The notes beneath the pieces were generated by a model, which saw only the letters and a list, made by a program, of their open reading frames with translations, had not been told where the DNA came from and searched no databases. DNA of 64,000 bases from contig CAVQJL010000007.1 in assembly GCA_963712815.1 (NCBI GenBank), forward strand, positions 62,001-126,000. Reading direction: 5' to 3'. The translations under genes and the position numbers were made by a program. Source of the stretch: RPQJ01 sp963712815. GTDB lineage: Bacteria; Pseudomonadota; Gammaproteobacteria; Steroidobacterales; Steroidobacteraceae. Positions within the stretch are counted from its first letter, which is position 1. The number at the start of each line of letters is the position of its first letter. Below are positions 27,766 to 35,364 of this stretch, piece by piece.

Positions 27766-29268
27766 TCAGCCCTGCTGGGCCTGCTCGAACCAGTGCTTGC
27801 GCGCGGCGAGGATCAGTTCCCCGGCACGCCCAGGATCGAGGTTGGGGATGTCCGCAAGGTCGTCGACCGCCTGGTCGGCAAGATCCTCGCGGGTGACGAT
27901 GCCGTGGCGTGCGAGTTCGCCCGCGAGCTCGTCGCTCATGCCGTCGACCTCGAGCAGGTCGGCCGCCGGGGCCGCGCCCTCGATCGTCTCCTCGCTCGCG
28001 ATCGCCTGCGTGAGCAGCACGTCGCGCGCACGGTTGCGCAGCTCCTGCACGATGGCCTCGTCGAACTCCTCGATGGCGGCGATCTCCGACTGCGGCACGT
28101 AGGCGATCTCCTCGATGCTCGAGAATCCCTCGCCGACGAGGATCGCGGCCACGTCCTCGTCCACGTCGAGCTGCTTCATGAACAGTTCGCGCAGCGTCTT
28201 CTGCTCCGACTCGCTCCTCTCCTCCGCCGCCTGCTCGCTCATGATGTTGAGCCGCCAGCCGGTGAGTTCGCTCGCGAGCCGGATGTTCTGCCCGCCGCGC
28301 CCGATCGCCTGCGAGAGCTTCTCCTCCGCGACGGCGATGTCCATGCTGTGCGCGTCCTCGTCCATGACGATCGAGCTCACCTCGGCGGGGGCCATGGCGT
28401 TGATCACGAACTGCGCCGGGTTCTCGTCGAACGGGATGATGTCCACGCGCTCGCCGGCAATCTCGTTCGAGACGGCCTGGACGCGCGAGCCTCGCATGCC
28501 GACGCACGCACCCACAGGATCGATGCGCGCGTCATTGCTGCGTACCGCGATCTTGGCGCGGGCGCCCGGGTCGCGCGCGGCACCGAGGATGTTGATCAGG
28601 CCCTGGCCGACTTCGGGCACCTCGAGCTTGAACAGCTCGATGAGGAACTCGGGCGCCGTGCGGCTCAGGAACAGCTGCGGGCCGCGCGGCTCAGGCCGGA
28701 CGTCCTTGAGGAAGGCCTTGATGCGGTCCTGCGTGCGGACCGGCTCGCGCGGGATCATCTGGTCGCGCGAGATGAAGCCCTCGGCCGTGCCGCCGAGGTC
28801 CACGAAAATACCGTTTCGGTCCACGCGCTTGACGATGCCCGAGACGAGCTGGCCGACGCGGCCCTTGTACTGGTCCACGACCTGGGCGCGCTCCGCCTCC
28901 CGCACCTTCTGCACGATGACCTGCTTTGCGGTCTGCGCGGCGATGCGGCCGAAGGCCACCGACTCGAGCGGCGTCTCGACGTAGCCACCGGCCTCCGCCG
29001 AGGGCTCCATGTCGAGGGCGTCGTCGAGGCGCAGCTCCTTGTCGGGAAACTCGAGCTCGGTCGAGTCGTCGGCGAACACCTTCCAGCGGCGGAACGTGTC
29101 GTACTCGCCCGTCTTGCGGTTGATCGCGACGCGCACGTCGATTTCCTCGCCGTACTTCTTGCGGGTGGCCGACGCGAGCGCCGCCTCGAGCGCCTCGAAG
29201 ATTATTTCCTTGTCGACGCCCTTCTCGTTGGAGACCGCGTCGACGACCATCAGGATTTCTTTGTTCAT
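27766..29268 (-). CDS. nusA: transcription termination/antitermination protein NusA
   Basis: A 500-residue RNA polymerase-associated factor for pausing, termination and rRNA antitermination. The N-terminal domain (MNKEILMVVDAVSNEKGVDK) precedes the S1 domain (GQLVSGIVKRVDRNGIFVDL) and two KH domains (VGACVGMRGSRVQAVSNEIA, QAIGRGGQNIRLASELTGWR). Two acidic C-terminal repeats at about residues 360-495 follow, as in E. coli. It lies 25 bases after rimP and 13 bases before infB. Confidence 0.97.
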   Translation of the reverse strand: MNKEILMVVDAVSNEKGVDKEIIFEALEAALASATRKKYGEEIDVRVAINRKTGEYDTFRRWKVFADDSTELEFPDKELRLDDALDMEPSAEAGGYVETPLESVAFGRIAAQTAKQVIVQKVREAERAQVVDQYKGRVGQLVSGIVKRVDRNGIFVDLGGTAEGFISRDQMIPREPVRTQDRIKAFLKDVRPEPRGPQLFLSRTAPEFLIELFKLEVPEVGQGLINILGAARDPGARAKIAVRSNDARIDPVGACVGMRGSRVQAVSNEIAGERVDIIPFDENPAQFVINAMAPAEVSSIVMDEDAHSMDIAVAEEKLSQAIGRGGQNIRLASELTGWRLNIMSEQAAEERSESEQKTLRELFMKQLDVDEDVAAILVGEGFSSIEEIAYVPQSEIAAIEEFDEAIVQELRNRARDVLLTQAIASEETIEGAAPAADLLEVDGMSDELAGELARHGIVTREDLADQAVDDLADIPNLDPGRAGELILAARKHWFEQAQQG

Positions 29269-29293
29269 CTGCCGTCCTCCCGCCTTGCGGGGA

Positions 29294-29743
29294 TCAAACG
29301 TCCGGCGCCAGGTGCGCCCTGCGAATTCCCTCGATCGGCAGCGCGAAGCGCCGACCGTCCACGTCCACCTCGATCGTCCCTGCGCCGGCCGCTGTCAGCG
29401 GGCCCTTGAAGCGCCGTCTTCCATCGACCGGCTGCGCCAGTTCGACGAACACCGTCTCGCCCACGTAGGGCGCGAACTGCTCCGCCGTCCTGAGCGGCCG
29501 GTCGATGCCGGGCGAGGACACCTCCAGCGTGTACTGGCCGGGCAACGGGTCGTCGGCGTCGAGCCGCTCGCTCACCGCCCGGCTCACCCGCTCGCAATCC
29601 TCGACCGTGATGCCCTCGACCGAGTCGATGTACAGGCGCAACACCGCGCTGCCGCGCCCCGACGTGTACTCCAGTTCCCACAGCGCGTAGCCAAGGTCCT
29701 CGACCACCGGCTGCAGGAGTGCGACCAGAGTGTCCCTGAGCAT
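29294..29743 (-). CDS. rimP: ribosome maturation factor RimP
   Basis: A 149-residue 30S maturation factor. It shows the N-terminal alpha/beta domain (LVALLQPVVEDLGYALWELE), the central EVSSPGIDRPLRTAEQFAPY and a C-terminal SH3-like barrel (ALPIEGIRRAHLAP). ATG 29743, with GGGACGGGACG just upstream as ribosome-binding sequence, is chosen over a longer in-frame start whose codons would cover the leader terminator. It is the first gene of the rimP-nusA-infB operon. Confidence 0.93.
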   Translation of the reverse strand: MLRDTLVALLQPVVEDLGYALWELEYTSGRGSAVLRLYIDSVEGITVEDCERVSRAVSERLDADDPLPGQYTLEVSSPGIDRPLRTAEQFAPYVGETVFVELAQPVDGRRRFKGPLTAAGAGTIEVDVDGRRFALPIEGIRRAHLAPDV

Positions 29744-29767
29744 CGTCCCGTCCCTGCACAGTGCGGG

Positions 29768-29794
29768 AAAACAAAAAATGGGCCGGCGGCCCAT
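29768..29794 (-). terminator. intrinsic terminator in the rimP leader (proximal)
   Basis: ATGGGCC-GGC-GGCCCAT, a perfect seven-base stem, is followed on the minus strand by TTTTTTGTTTT. It ends only 25 bases before the rimP start, so any transcript arriving from upstream must pass it. Confidence 0.8.
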
Positions 29795-29804
29795 TCGTTT
29801 CTTC

Positions 29805-29835
29805 GTGGACGGCGAACCCTTCGGGCGGCCTCCAC
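29805..29835 (-). other. hairpin between the two leader terminators
   Basis: GTGGA pairs with TCCAC at the base, with GGC/GCC and CCC-TTC-GGG forming the top, giving an interrupted stem between the two terminator hairpins of the rimP leader. No T tract follows. Confidence 0.35.
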
Positions 29836-29840
29836 AAACG

Positions 29841-29863
29841 AAAAATCCCCACTCGGGGGATTT
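29841..29863 (-). terminator. intrinsic terminator in the rimP leader (distal)
   Basis: AAATCCCC and GGGGATTT form an eight-base stem with a five-base loop, continuing into TTTTT on the minus strand. It lies about 100 bases before rimP, in tandem with a second terminator. Confidence 0.75.
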
Positions 29864-30132
29864 CTCTGGCGAATCTCCCGCCGCACCGGCCAGACTCGCA
29901 CGGCGAGCCTGCCCGACCGGCCAGAAGCCCGAAGAATCAACGATTTACCGCCGACTTCCGACCTTCTGCGGCGCGGATTCTATCGTACGGGGCCACATCC
30001 GGCTAGTCCGATGCACGACTGCGCCTGTCTGCGCGCGGCGGCGGCAACCCGGTGACCCGCATGAGTTCCCGACGCAAACCGCATAGAGTGACCGCCGGAT
30101 TTCGGGCGAAGCGCCAACCGCGGCGACCTGGC
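29864..30132. other. gene-free region between rimP leader and MFS gene
   Basis: Contains no convincing gene on either strand. On the minus strand TAGAAT at 29977-29982 is a candidate -10 for the rimP transcript, without a good -35. From there to the first terminator an RNA of about 130 bases would be made, carrying a ten-base direct repeat (ACCGGCCAGA at 29885 and 29916) around a small hairpin. No tRNA-like T loop was found, so the tRNA often placed here in other Gammaproteobacteria is absent. Confidence 0.4.
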
Positions 30133-31347
30133 ATGAACCTGACTGCAAGCGAATTCCGCCGTGGCGGGCCGGTCCTGGTCGCCGCGGCGCTCGGCACCGC
30201 GTTCGGCGCCTCGCCCATCCCGTTCAATTCCATCGGCCCGTTCACCAAGCCCCTCGCGGAGGAATTCGGCTGGGGCCGTGGCGACATCCAGCTCGCGCTG
30301 TTCTGGTTCACGGCCGCGGTCGTGGTCACCGTCCCCTTCGTCGGCGGACTCGCCGATCGCATCGGCGTGCGCAAGGTGGCGATAGGCGCCCTCGCCCTGT
30401 TCGGGGCCAGTTTCGCCGCGCTCGCCTTCACGCCCGCTTCGCTGTTCGCCTTCTACCTGCTGTGGGTGGTGATGGGCGCGCTCGGCGCCGGCTCGACCCC
30501 GGTCAGCTGGACGCGCGCGGTCAATGCCTGGTTCGCCCACAATCGCGGGCTCGCGCTCGCGCTGACGCTGATGGGCACGGGACTCACCGCGGCGCTGCTT
30601 CCGAGCCTCGCGACGTGGCTCATCGAGCAGTACGGCTGGCGCCGGGCATTCCTCGGGATCTCACTCCTGCCGCTTGCAATCGCGCTGCCGGTTGCCGTGT
30701 GGCTGTTCCGCGAACCGGACGCGCGCGACTCCATGCAGCTCGCTGCGCCGGCCCGGCTCACGGGGGTCAGCGTGCATGCGGCCCTGCGCGATTACCGCTT
30801 CTGGGTGATCGCCGGGTCGATCCTCTGCGTCGCGATCGGCGTGGGCGGGTCCGTGACGAACTTCCAGCCGCTGCTGATGGACCGCGGTTTCGACCCGCCG
30901 CAGGCCGCCCGCGTCGCCGGCGTGATCGGCGTGAGCGTGATCGCCGGGCGGCTGCTCGCCGGGGTCCTGATCGACCGTTACTGGGCCCCGCTGGTGACCC
31001 TGCCGATGCTGGCCCTGCCCGCCCTCGCCTGCATCCTGCTCGCACAACCGGAGGTGGGGATGCCGGCGGCTCTGCTCTCGGCGATCCTGATCGGGTTTGC
31101 CGCCGGCGCGGAGACCGATCTCGTCGCCTATCTCACGGCCCGCTACTTCGGGCTCGCCCACTACGGTCGGCTCTACGGCCTGCAGTACGCGGTGTTCGGA
31201 TTCGCCTCGGGCATCTCGCCGTTCCTGTTCGGCAAGGTATTCGACGTGACCGGCAGCTACCGGCCGATCCTGTACGTCGCGGCCGTACTGTTCGTCGTCG
31301 GCGCAGTCTCGCTGCTGTCGCTCGGGCGCTATCCGCGCTTCGACTAA
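30133..31347 (+). CDS. MFS transporter
   Basis: A 404-residue major facilitator with twelve hydrophobic segments. The loop between helices 2 and 3 reads GGLADRIGVRKVAIGALALF, and the second half has AGRLLAGVLIDRYWAPLVTL. The cue GTGLTAALLPSLATWLIEQY-GWRRAF resembles monocarboxylate or OFA-type carriers. ATG 30133 is preferred since the residues before it are very Arg-rich and unlike a transporter N terminus. It is convergent with the tyrosine-operon end, only ten bases away, and its substrate cannot be predicted. It is distinct from the MFS gene near 12 kb. Confidence 0.78.
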   Translation: MNLTASEFRRGGPVLVAAALGTAFGASPIPFNSIGPFTKPLAEEFGWGRGDIQLALFWFTAAVVVTVPFVGGLADRIGVRKVAIGALALFGASFAALAFTPASLFAFYLLWVVMGALGAGSTPVSWTRAVNAWFAHNRGLALALTLMGTGLTAALLPSLATWLIEQYGWRRAFLGISLLPLAIALPVAVWLFREPDARDSMQLAAPARLTGVSVHAALRDYRFWVIAGSILCVAIGVGGSVTNFQPLLMDRGFDPPQAARVAGVIGVSVIAGRLLAGVLIDRYWAPLVTLPMLALPALACILLAQPEVGMPAALLSAILIGFAAGAETDLVAYLTARYFGLAHYGRLYGLQYAVFGFASGISPFLFGKVFDVTGSYRPILYVAAVLFVVGAVSLLSLGRYPRFD

Positions 31348-31357
31348 GCGCCGCCCG

Positions 31358-31984
31358 TCAGTGCGCGAGGGTGAGTCCGCCCGTTGCCTCGAGCCAGGAC
31401 GCGATGCGATCGGCGGCACCCGGCACGTCGTCGTCCGACACATCGACCTCGAACGAGGGCAGGAGCGAGCGACCCGCCTCGAGGCGCATGTCCGCCTGCT
31501 CGGCGATGAACGGCTCGAGATCGTCGTACTGGCCCGGGTTGCCCGAGACCTCGAGCCGCGCTTCCCGCGCCCGGGCGAACGACTCGGGGCGGCGCGTGCA
31601 CAGGATGAGGCGGAAGCCAAGCGGCAGCAGGCGCTCCTCCAGCCAGCGGAAATCGTATTCGCGGCCGTGCACCCGCCGCTGGTACACGATCGTCGAGACG
31701 TGGAAGCGGTCCACGATCCAGGAGTAGTAACGCTGCAGTTCGAAGAGCCGCGCCCACGTGGCGTAGGTCTCCATGGCCAGCGCCTCCTCCTGCGGCTCGA
31801 AATTGATCAGGCCGCGCCCCCAGGGGACGTTGGTGAAGGCACACCACTCCGCGGAGACCACCGGCGAGTGGTAGCGGTAGCGGCGCGGCCCGACGACCCG
31901 CGGGTGCTCGTTGAGCGCGAAGGCGATGTCGGTCTTGTGGGTGAGGCGAGTGCCTTCGAGGATCAGCTTCGGGCAGAGCTTCAT
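31358..31984 (-). CDS. P-loop kinase-like protein with degenerate Walker A
   Basis: A 208-residue soluble protein. The N terminus LILEGTRLTHKTDIAFAL aligns with the EGxxGxGK[ST] P loop of thymidylate and deoxynucleoside kinases, but the second Gly is a His. A central DRFHVSTIVYQ resembles the nucleoside-binding DR[FY]xxS motif, and an Arg-rich segment CTRRPESFARAREAR resembles a LID. It is translationally coupled (ATGA) to the upstream aminotransferase and ends the tyrosine operon. It may be a diverged nucleoside/nucleotide kinase or an inactive relative; I do not know its function. Confidence 0.55.
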   Translation of the reverse strand: MKLCPKLILEGTRLTHKTDIAFALNEHPRVVGPRRYRYHSPVVSAEWCAFTNVPWGRGLINFEPQEEALAMETYATWARLFELQRYYSWIVDRFHVSTIVYQRRVHGREYDFRWLEERLLPLGFRLILCTRRPESFARAREARLEVSGNPGQYDDLEPFIAEQADMRLEAGRSLLPSFEVDVSDDDVPGAADRIASWLEATGGLTLAH

Positions 31985-33177
31985 CGCCGGTCGAGCACCC
32001 GGACGATGCTGTCGGCCACCCGATCCACGTTGGCGTCGCTCACGCCGGCGATGTTGATGCGTCCGTCCGGCGGCATGTACACGTGCTCGACCTCGCACAG
32101 CGCCGCGATGGCCGCAGGCTCGAGGCCGAGCAGGGAAAACATGCCGCGCTGCCGCGGCAGCCAGGAAAAGTCGTGGTCGGGACGACGTGCCGCCAGCCGG
32201 CCCGCCAGCAGCAGGCGCAGCGACTTCACGCGCGCGACCATCGCCGCCAGTTCCTCCTGCCACGACCGTCGCAGGCGCGCATCGCCGAGGACGCGCGCGG
32301 CAACGGCGGCACCGTGGTCGGGCGGCATCGAGTACATGCGCCGCCCGGTGCGCGCCTGGTGCGTGGCGAGTGCGCGCGCGGTCGCGGCGCTGTCGGCCAC
32401 CACGGCCAGCGCACCGACGCGCTCGCGGTACAGGCCGAAGTTCTTGGAGCAGGAAATGGCGAGCAGCAGCGTCGGCAGTCGCGAGGCCATCAGGCGCAGG
32501 CCAGCCGCGTCCGCCTCGAGGTCGTCGCCGAAGCCCTGGTAGGCCAGATCCACGAACGGCACGAGGTCGCGCCGCTCGAGCAGGTCGGCCACGGCCGACC
32601 ACTGCCCGGGATCGAGGTCGACGCCCGTGGGGTTGTGGCAGCAGGCGTGCAGCAGCACCACGTCGCCGGCCGGAACAGCATCGAGGCGAGCGAGCATCCG
32701 CTCGAAGGCCACGCCGCGCGTCACCGGGTCGTAGTACGGATAGCGCCGCAGCGCGATGCCGGAATTCCCGAGCAGCGGCTCGTGATTCGCCCAGGTCGGA
32801 TCGCTGACGTGGACCACGGCGCCGGGCACGGCGGCATGCAGCAACTCGGCGCCCATGCGCAGCGCGCCGCAGCCACCCACGGTCTGGATGGTCGCCGTGC
32901 GCTCCTTGAGCCCTTCGGCCAGCGGGCCGAGCGCCAGGGCCACGATCCGTTCGTTGAACTCGAGGTTGCCGGCCGGGCCGACGTAGGTCTTGGTCGTCTG
33001 GGCGGCGATCAGTTCGCGCTCCGCCTCACGCACGGCGGCCGGCACCGGCGTGAGGCCGCTCTCGTCCCGGTACACGCCCACACCGAGGTCCACCTTGCCA
33101 GGGTCGGGATCGCGACGGAACGCGGCGGTGACGCCGAGTATCGGGTCGGGAGGCAGCGCTTCGAGATTGCCGAACAT
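31981..33177 (-). CDS. aromatic amino acid (tyrosine/aspartate family) aminotransferase
   Basis: A class I aminotransferase of the AspC/TyrB type, 398 residues from ATG 33177 (a GTG at 33189 would add four). Conserved features are KVDLGVGVYRDESGLTPV, SDPTWANHEPLLGNSGIALR, HACCHNPTGVDLDPGQW and the PLP-lysine motif SCSKNFGLYRERVGAL (K245). It fits the first step of tyrosine breakdown, transfer of the amino group to give 4-hydroxyphenylpyruvate, because it follows hppD, hmgA and the FAH-family gene on the same strand. TyrB versus AspC specificity cannot be separated by eye. Confidence 0.85.
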   Translation of the reverse strand: MFGNLEALPPDPILGVTAAFRRDPDPGKVDLGVGVYRDESGLTPVPAAVREAERELIAAQTTKTYVGPAGNLEFNERIVALALGPLAEGLKERTATIQTVGGCGALRMGAELLHAAVPGAVVHVSDPTWANHEPLLGNSGIALRRYPYYDPVTRGVAFERMLARLDAVPAGDVVLLHACCHNPTGVDLDPGQWSAVADLLERRDLVPFVDLAYQGFGDDLEADAAGLRLMASRLPTLLLAISCSKNFGLYRERVGALAVVADSAATARALATHQARTGRRMYSMPPDHGAAVAARVLGDARLRRSWQEELAAMVARVKSLRLLLAGRLAARRPDHDFSWLPRQRGMFSLLGLEPAAIAALCEVEHVYMPPDGRINIAGVSDANVDRVADSIVRVLDRR

Positions 33178-33207
33178 GTCCCCTTGCACCCCTGCGCCGC
33201 GCGGGCG

Positions 33208-34191
33208 TCAGCGTCCCGGCACGACTCGCTGGTCGATCGCTCCGAAGATGCTCCGCCCGTCACGGTCGAACATCTCGATGCGCACCCGGTCTCCGAAGCG
33301 CAGGAAAGGCGTGACCGCACGACCCTGCTCGAGCTGCTCCAGCATGCGCCGCTCTGCGAGGCACGAGGAGCCGCGGGACCGATCATAGTTCGAAACCGTG
33401 CCCGAGCCCACGATCGCGCCCGCGCCGAGCCGCCGCGTCGCGGTCACGTGCTCGATCAGCCGCGGGAAGTCGAAGGTCATGTCCACGCCGGCGTCGGGAC
33501 GCCCGAACAGCTCGCCGTTGACGTGCGACACGAGCGGCAGCAGCACCTTGCCCCCGTCCCAGGCATCGCCGAGCTCGTCCGGCGTCACCGCGACCGGCGA
33601 GAAGGCCGTGGCCGGCTTCGACTGGTAGAAGCCGAAGCCCTTGGCGAGTTCCGCCGGGATGAGGTTGCGCAGGGACCAGTCGTTCACCAGCATCACCAGC
33701 CTGATGTGACGGCGCGCGTCGGCGGCGGTCGTGCCCATGGGCACGTCGTCCGTGACCACGGCCACCTCGGCCTCGAGGTCGATGCCGAATTCCTCGCTCG
33801 GCACCGGCACGTCGTCCGTCGGCGCGAGGAAGTCGTCGGAGCCGCCCTGGTAGACGAGCGGATCGGTCCAGAAGCTCGGCGGTATCTCGGCGCCGCGCGC
33901 CTTGCGCACGAGCTCGACGTGGTTGACGTAGGCCGAGCCGTCCACCCAGTGGTGCGCGCGAGGCAGCGGCGCCAGCACCTGCGTCGACTGGAATGGGAAG
34001 CTGCCTGGCGCACGGCCCGCTTCGAGCTCGAGCGCCAGCTGCTCGAGCCGTGGCTGCACGCGCGACCAGTCGTCGAGTGCCGCCTGCAGGGTGGGCACGA
34101 CGTGCGGCACCGGCACCGCACGCGTGAGGTCGCGGCTCACCACCAGCAGCTGCCCGTCGCGACTGCCGTTGCGCAGCGAGGCGAGCTTCAC
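33208..34191 (-). CDS. fumarylacetoacetate hydrolase family protein
   Basis: A 327-residue FAH-fold hydrolase. The metal-binding pattern is visible in EEFGIDLEAEVAVVTDDVPM (Glu/Asp ligands) and VMLVNDWSLRN, with GSGTVSNYDRS near the C terminus. GTG 34191 overlaps the hmgA stop (GTGA). In the operon it most likely cleaves fumarylacetoacetate to fumarate and acetoacetate, the last step of homogentisate degradation. It is shorter than the eukaryotic-type FahA (about 420 residues), and no maleylacetoacetate isomerase gene lies here, so cleavage of maleylacetoacetate directly is an alternative. Confidence 0.82.
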   Translation of the reverse strand: MKLASLRNGSRDGQLLVVSRDLTRAVPVPHVVPTLQAALDDWSRVQPRLEQLALELEAGRAPGSFPFQSTQVLAPLPRAHHWVDGSAYVNHVELVRKARGAEIPPSFWTDPLVYQGGSDDFLAPTDDVPVPSEEFGIDLEAEVAVVTDDVPMGTTAADARRHIRLVMLVNDWSLRNLIPAELAKGFGFYQSKPATAFSPVAVTPDELGDAWDGGKVLLPLVSHVNGELFGRPDAGVDMTFDFPRLIEHVTATRRLGAGAIVGSGTVSNYDRSRGSSCLAERRMLEQLEQGRAVTPFLRFGDRVRIEMFDRDGRSIFGAIDQRVVPGR

Positions 34192-35318
34192 GGCCGGCCC
34201 TTCCAGCTGTCCACGTAGCCAGTCCACTCGACCGCACCGGCGCCCACCCCGACATCGAGACCGTCGCGCGTGTCGACCATGACGGCGTACTCGTCCGTCA
34301 CGGGCTTGGGTTGCTCGAACATGCGCGTCAGCGCCTTCGGGTGCGGGCCGTGGGTGAAGCCGCCGGGGTGGAAGGTCAGCATGCCGGGGTGGATGTTGTC
34401 GCGGCTGAAGAAATCGCCGGCGTGGTAGAACAGCACCTCGTCGTAGTCGTCGTTGTTGTGGAAGAACGGCACCTTGAGCGCACCCGGGTCGGTCTCGAAC
34501 GGGCGCGGTGCGAAAGTGCAGACGACGAAACGGTTGGCGAGGAAGGTGGTGTGCGCCGACGGCGGCAGGTGGTAGCGATGGCTCATCAGCGGCCGCAGGT
34601 CGCGCACGTTGATCCGCACCACCGAAAGCTCGCCGTGCCAGCCCACCGCGTCGAGCGGGTTGAACGGATAGGTGATGAGCGACACGGCGTTGCGCCGCTT
34701 CACCTCGACCCGCCACTCGGCGTCGTCCGACTGCTGCGCGAGAAACTCGGCGTCGATCCGCGGCGTGTCGAGCACGGCGGGGTCGAAGATCGCGTGGTTG
34801 CCCACGAGACCCTTGTCCGGCAGCTGGTAACTCGAGTTGGTGGCCTCGATCATGAGCACGTCGAGCGGCGCGGCGCTCTCGATGCGCCACATCGTGCCGC
34901 GCGGCAGCACCACGTAGTCGCCCGCCTCGATGGGGAGTCGCCCGAAGTCGCAGTACAACTCGCCCACGCCCGCGTGCAAGAACAGCAGTTCGTCGCCGTC
35001 CGCGTTGCGCGCGAGGCGCGGCATGTTGCCGGGCAGGCGCCAGTAGCGGATGCGGCAGTGCGCATTGACCAGCACCTCGTGCGCCGACCACGGGCTCGAT
35101 TCGCCCGCCGCCAGTTTCGCGAGGTCGAAGGCCCGCGGCTGCAGCGGCCCGGTGAACTCAGTCCAGCCGGTGGGCGGGTGGCGGTGGTGGAAGAACGCCG
35201 CCGGGCCGAAGAAGCCCTCCTTGCTCATCTCGCGCTCGTAGGTGCCCTCCGGCAGGTCGCAGTGCGCCTGCCTCGAGGCGGTGCCCTCGACGCGCGAAAC
35301 CGGTATGTAACGTTTCAT
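34188..35318 (-). CDS. hmgA: homogentisate 1,2-dioxygenase
   Basis: A 376-residue iron dioxygenase opening the ring of homogentisate to maleylacetoacetate. Recognisable features are EGTYEREMSKEGFFGPAAFF, GDYVVLPRGTMWRIES, VPFFHNNDDYDEVLFYHAGD (Glu/His iron ligands) and MLTFHPGGFTHGPHPKAL. ATG 35318 gives MKRYIPVSRVEGTASRQAHC. It is somewhat shorter than the roughly 430-residue Pseudomonas enzyme and belongs to the shorter bacterial branch. It lies between hppD (46-base gap) and the FAH gene (overlap). Confidence 0.9.
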   Translation of the reverse strand: MKRYIPVSRVEGTASRQAHCDLPEGTYEREMSKEGFFGPAAFFHHRHPPTGWTEFTGPLQPRAFDLAKLAAGESSPWSAHEVLVNAHCRIRYWRLPGNMPRLARNADGDELLFLHAGVGELYCDFGRLPIEAGDYVVLPRGTMWRIESAAPLDVLMIEATNSSYQLPDKGLVGNHAIFDPAVLDTPRIDAEFLAQQSDDAEWRVEVKRRNAVSLITYPFNPLDAVGWHGELSVVRINVRDLRPLMSHRYHLPPSAHTTFLANRFVVCTFAPRPFETDPGALKVPFFHNNDDYDEVLFYHAGDFFSRDNIHPGMLTFHPGGFTHGPHPKALTRMFEQPKPVTDEYAVMVDTRDGLDVGVGAGAVEWTGYVDSWKGRP

Positions 35319-35364
35319 CGCCCTGCCCTCTCGTGCCGCCCCTCGCCGGTCGGCCGCCTCGCCC

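Noticed and set aside
25083..27896. Long plus-strand open frame opposite infB
   Set aside because: Low-complexity Arg/Val/Asp composition with no motif; infB on the minus strand is complete and conserved.
29730..30086. Plus-strand frame across the rimP leader
   Set aside because: It covers two terminators and a promoter region of the opposite strand, has no protein-like composition and no ribosome-binding sequence.
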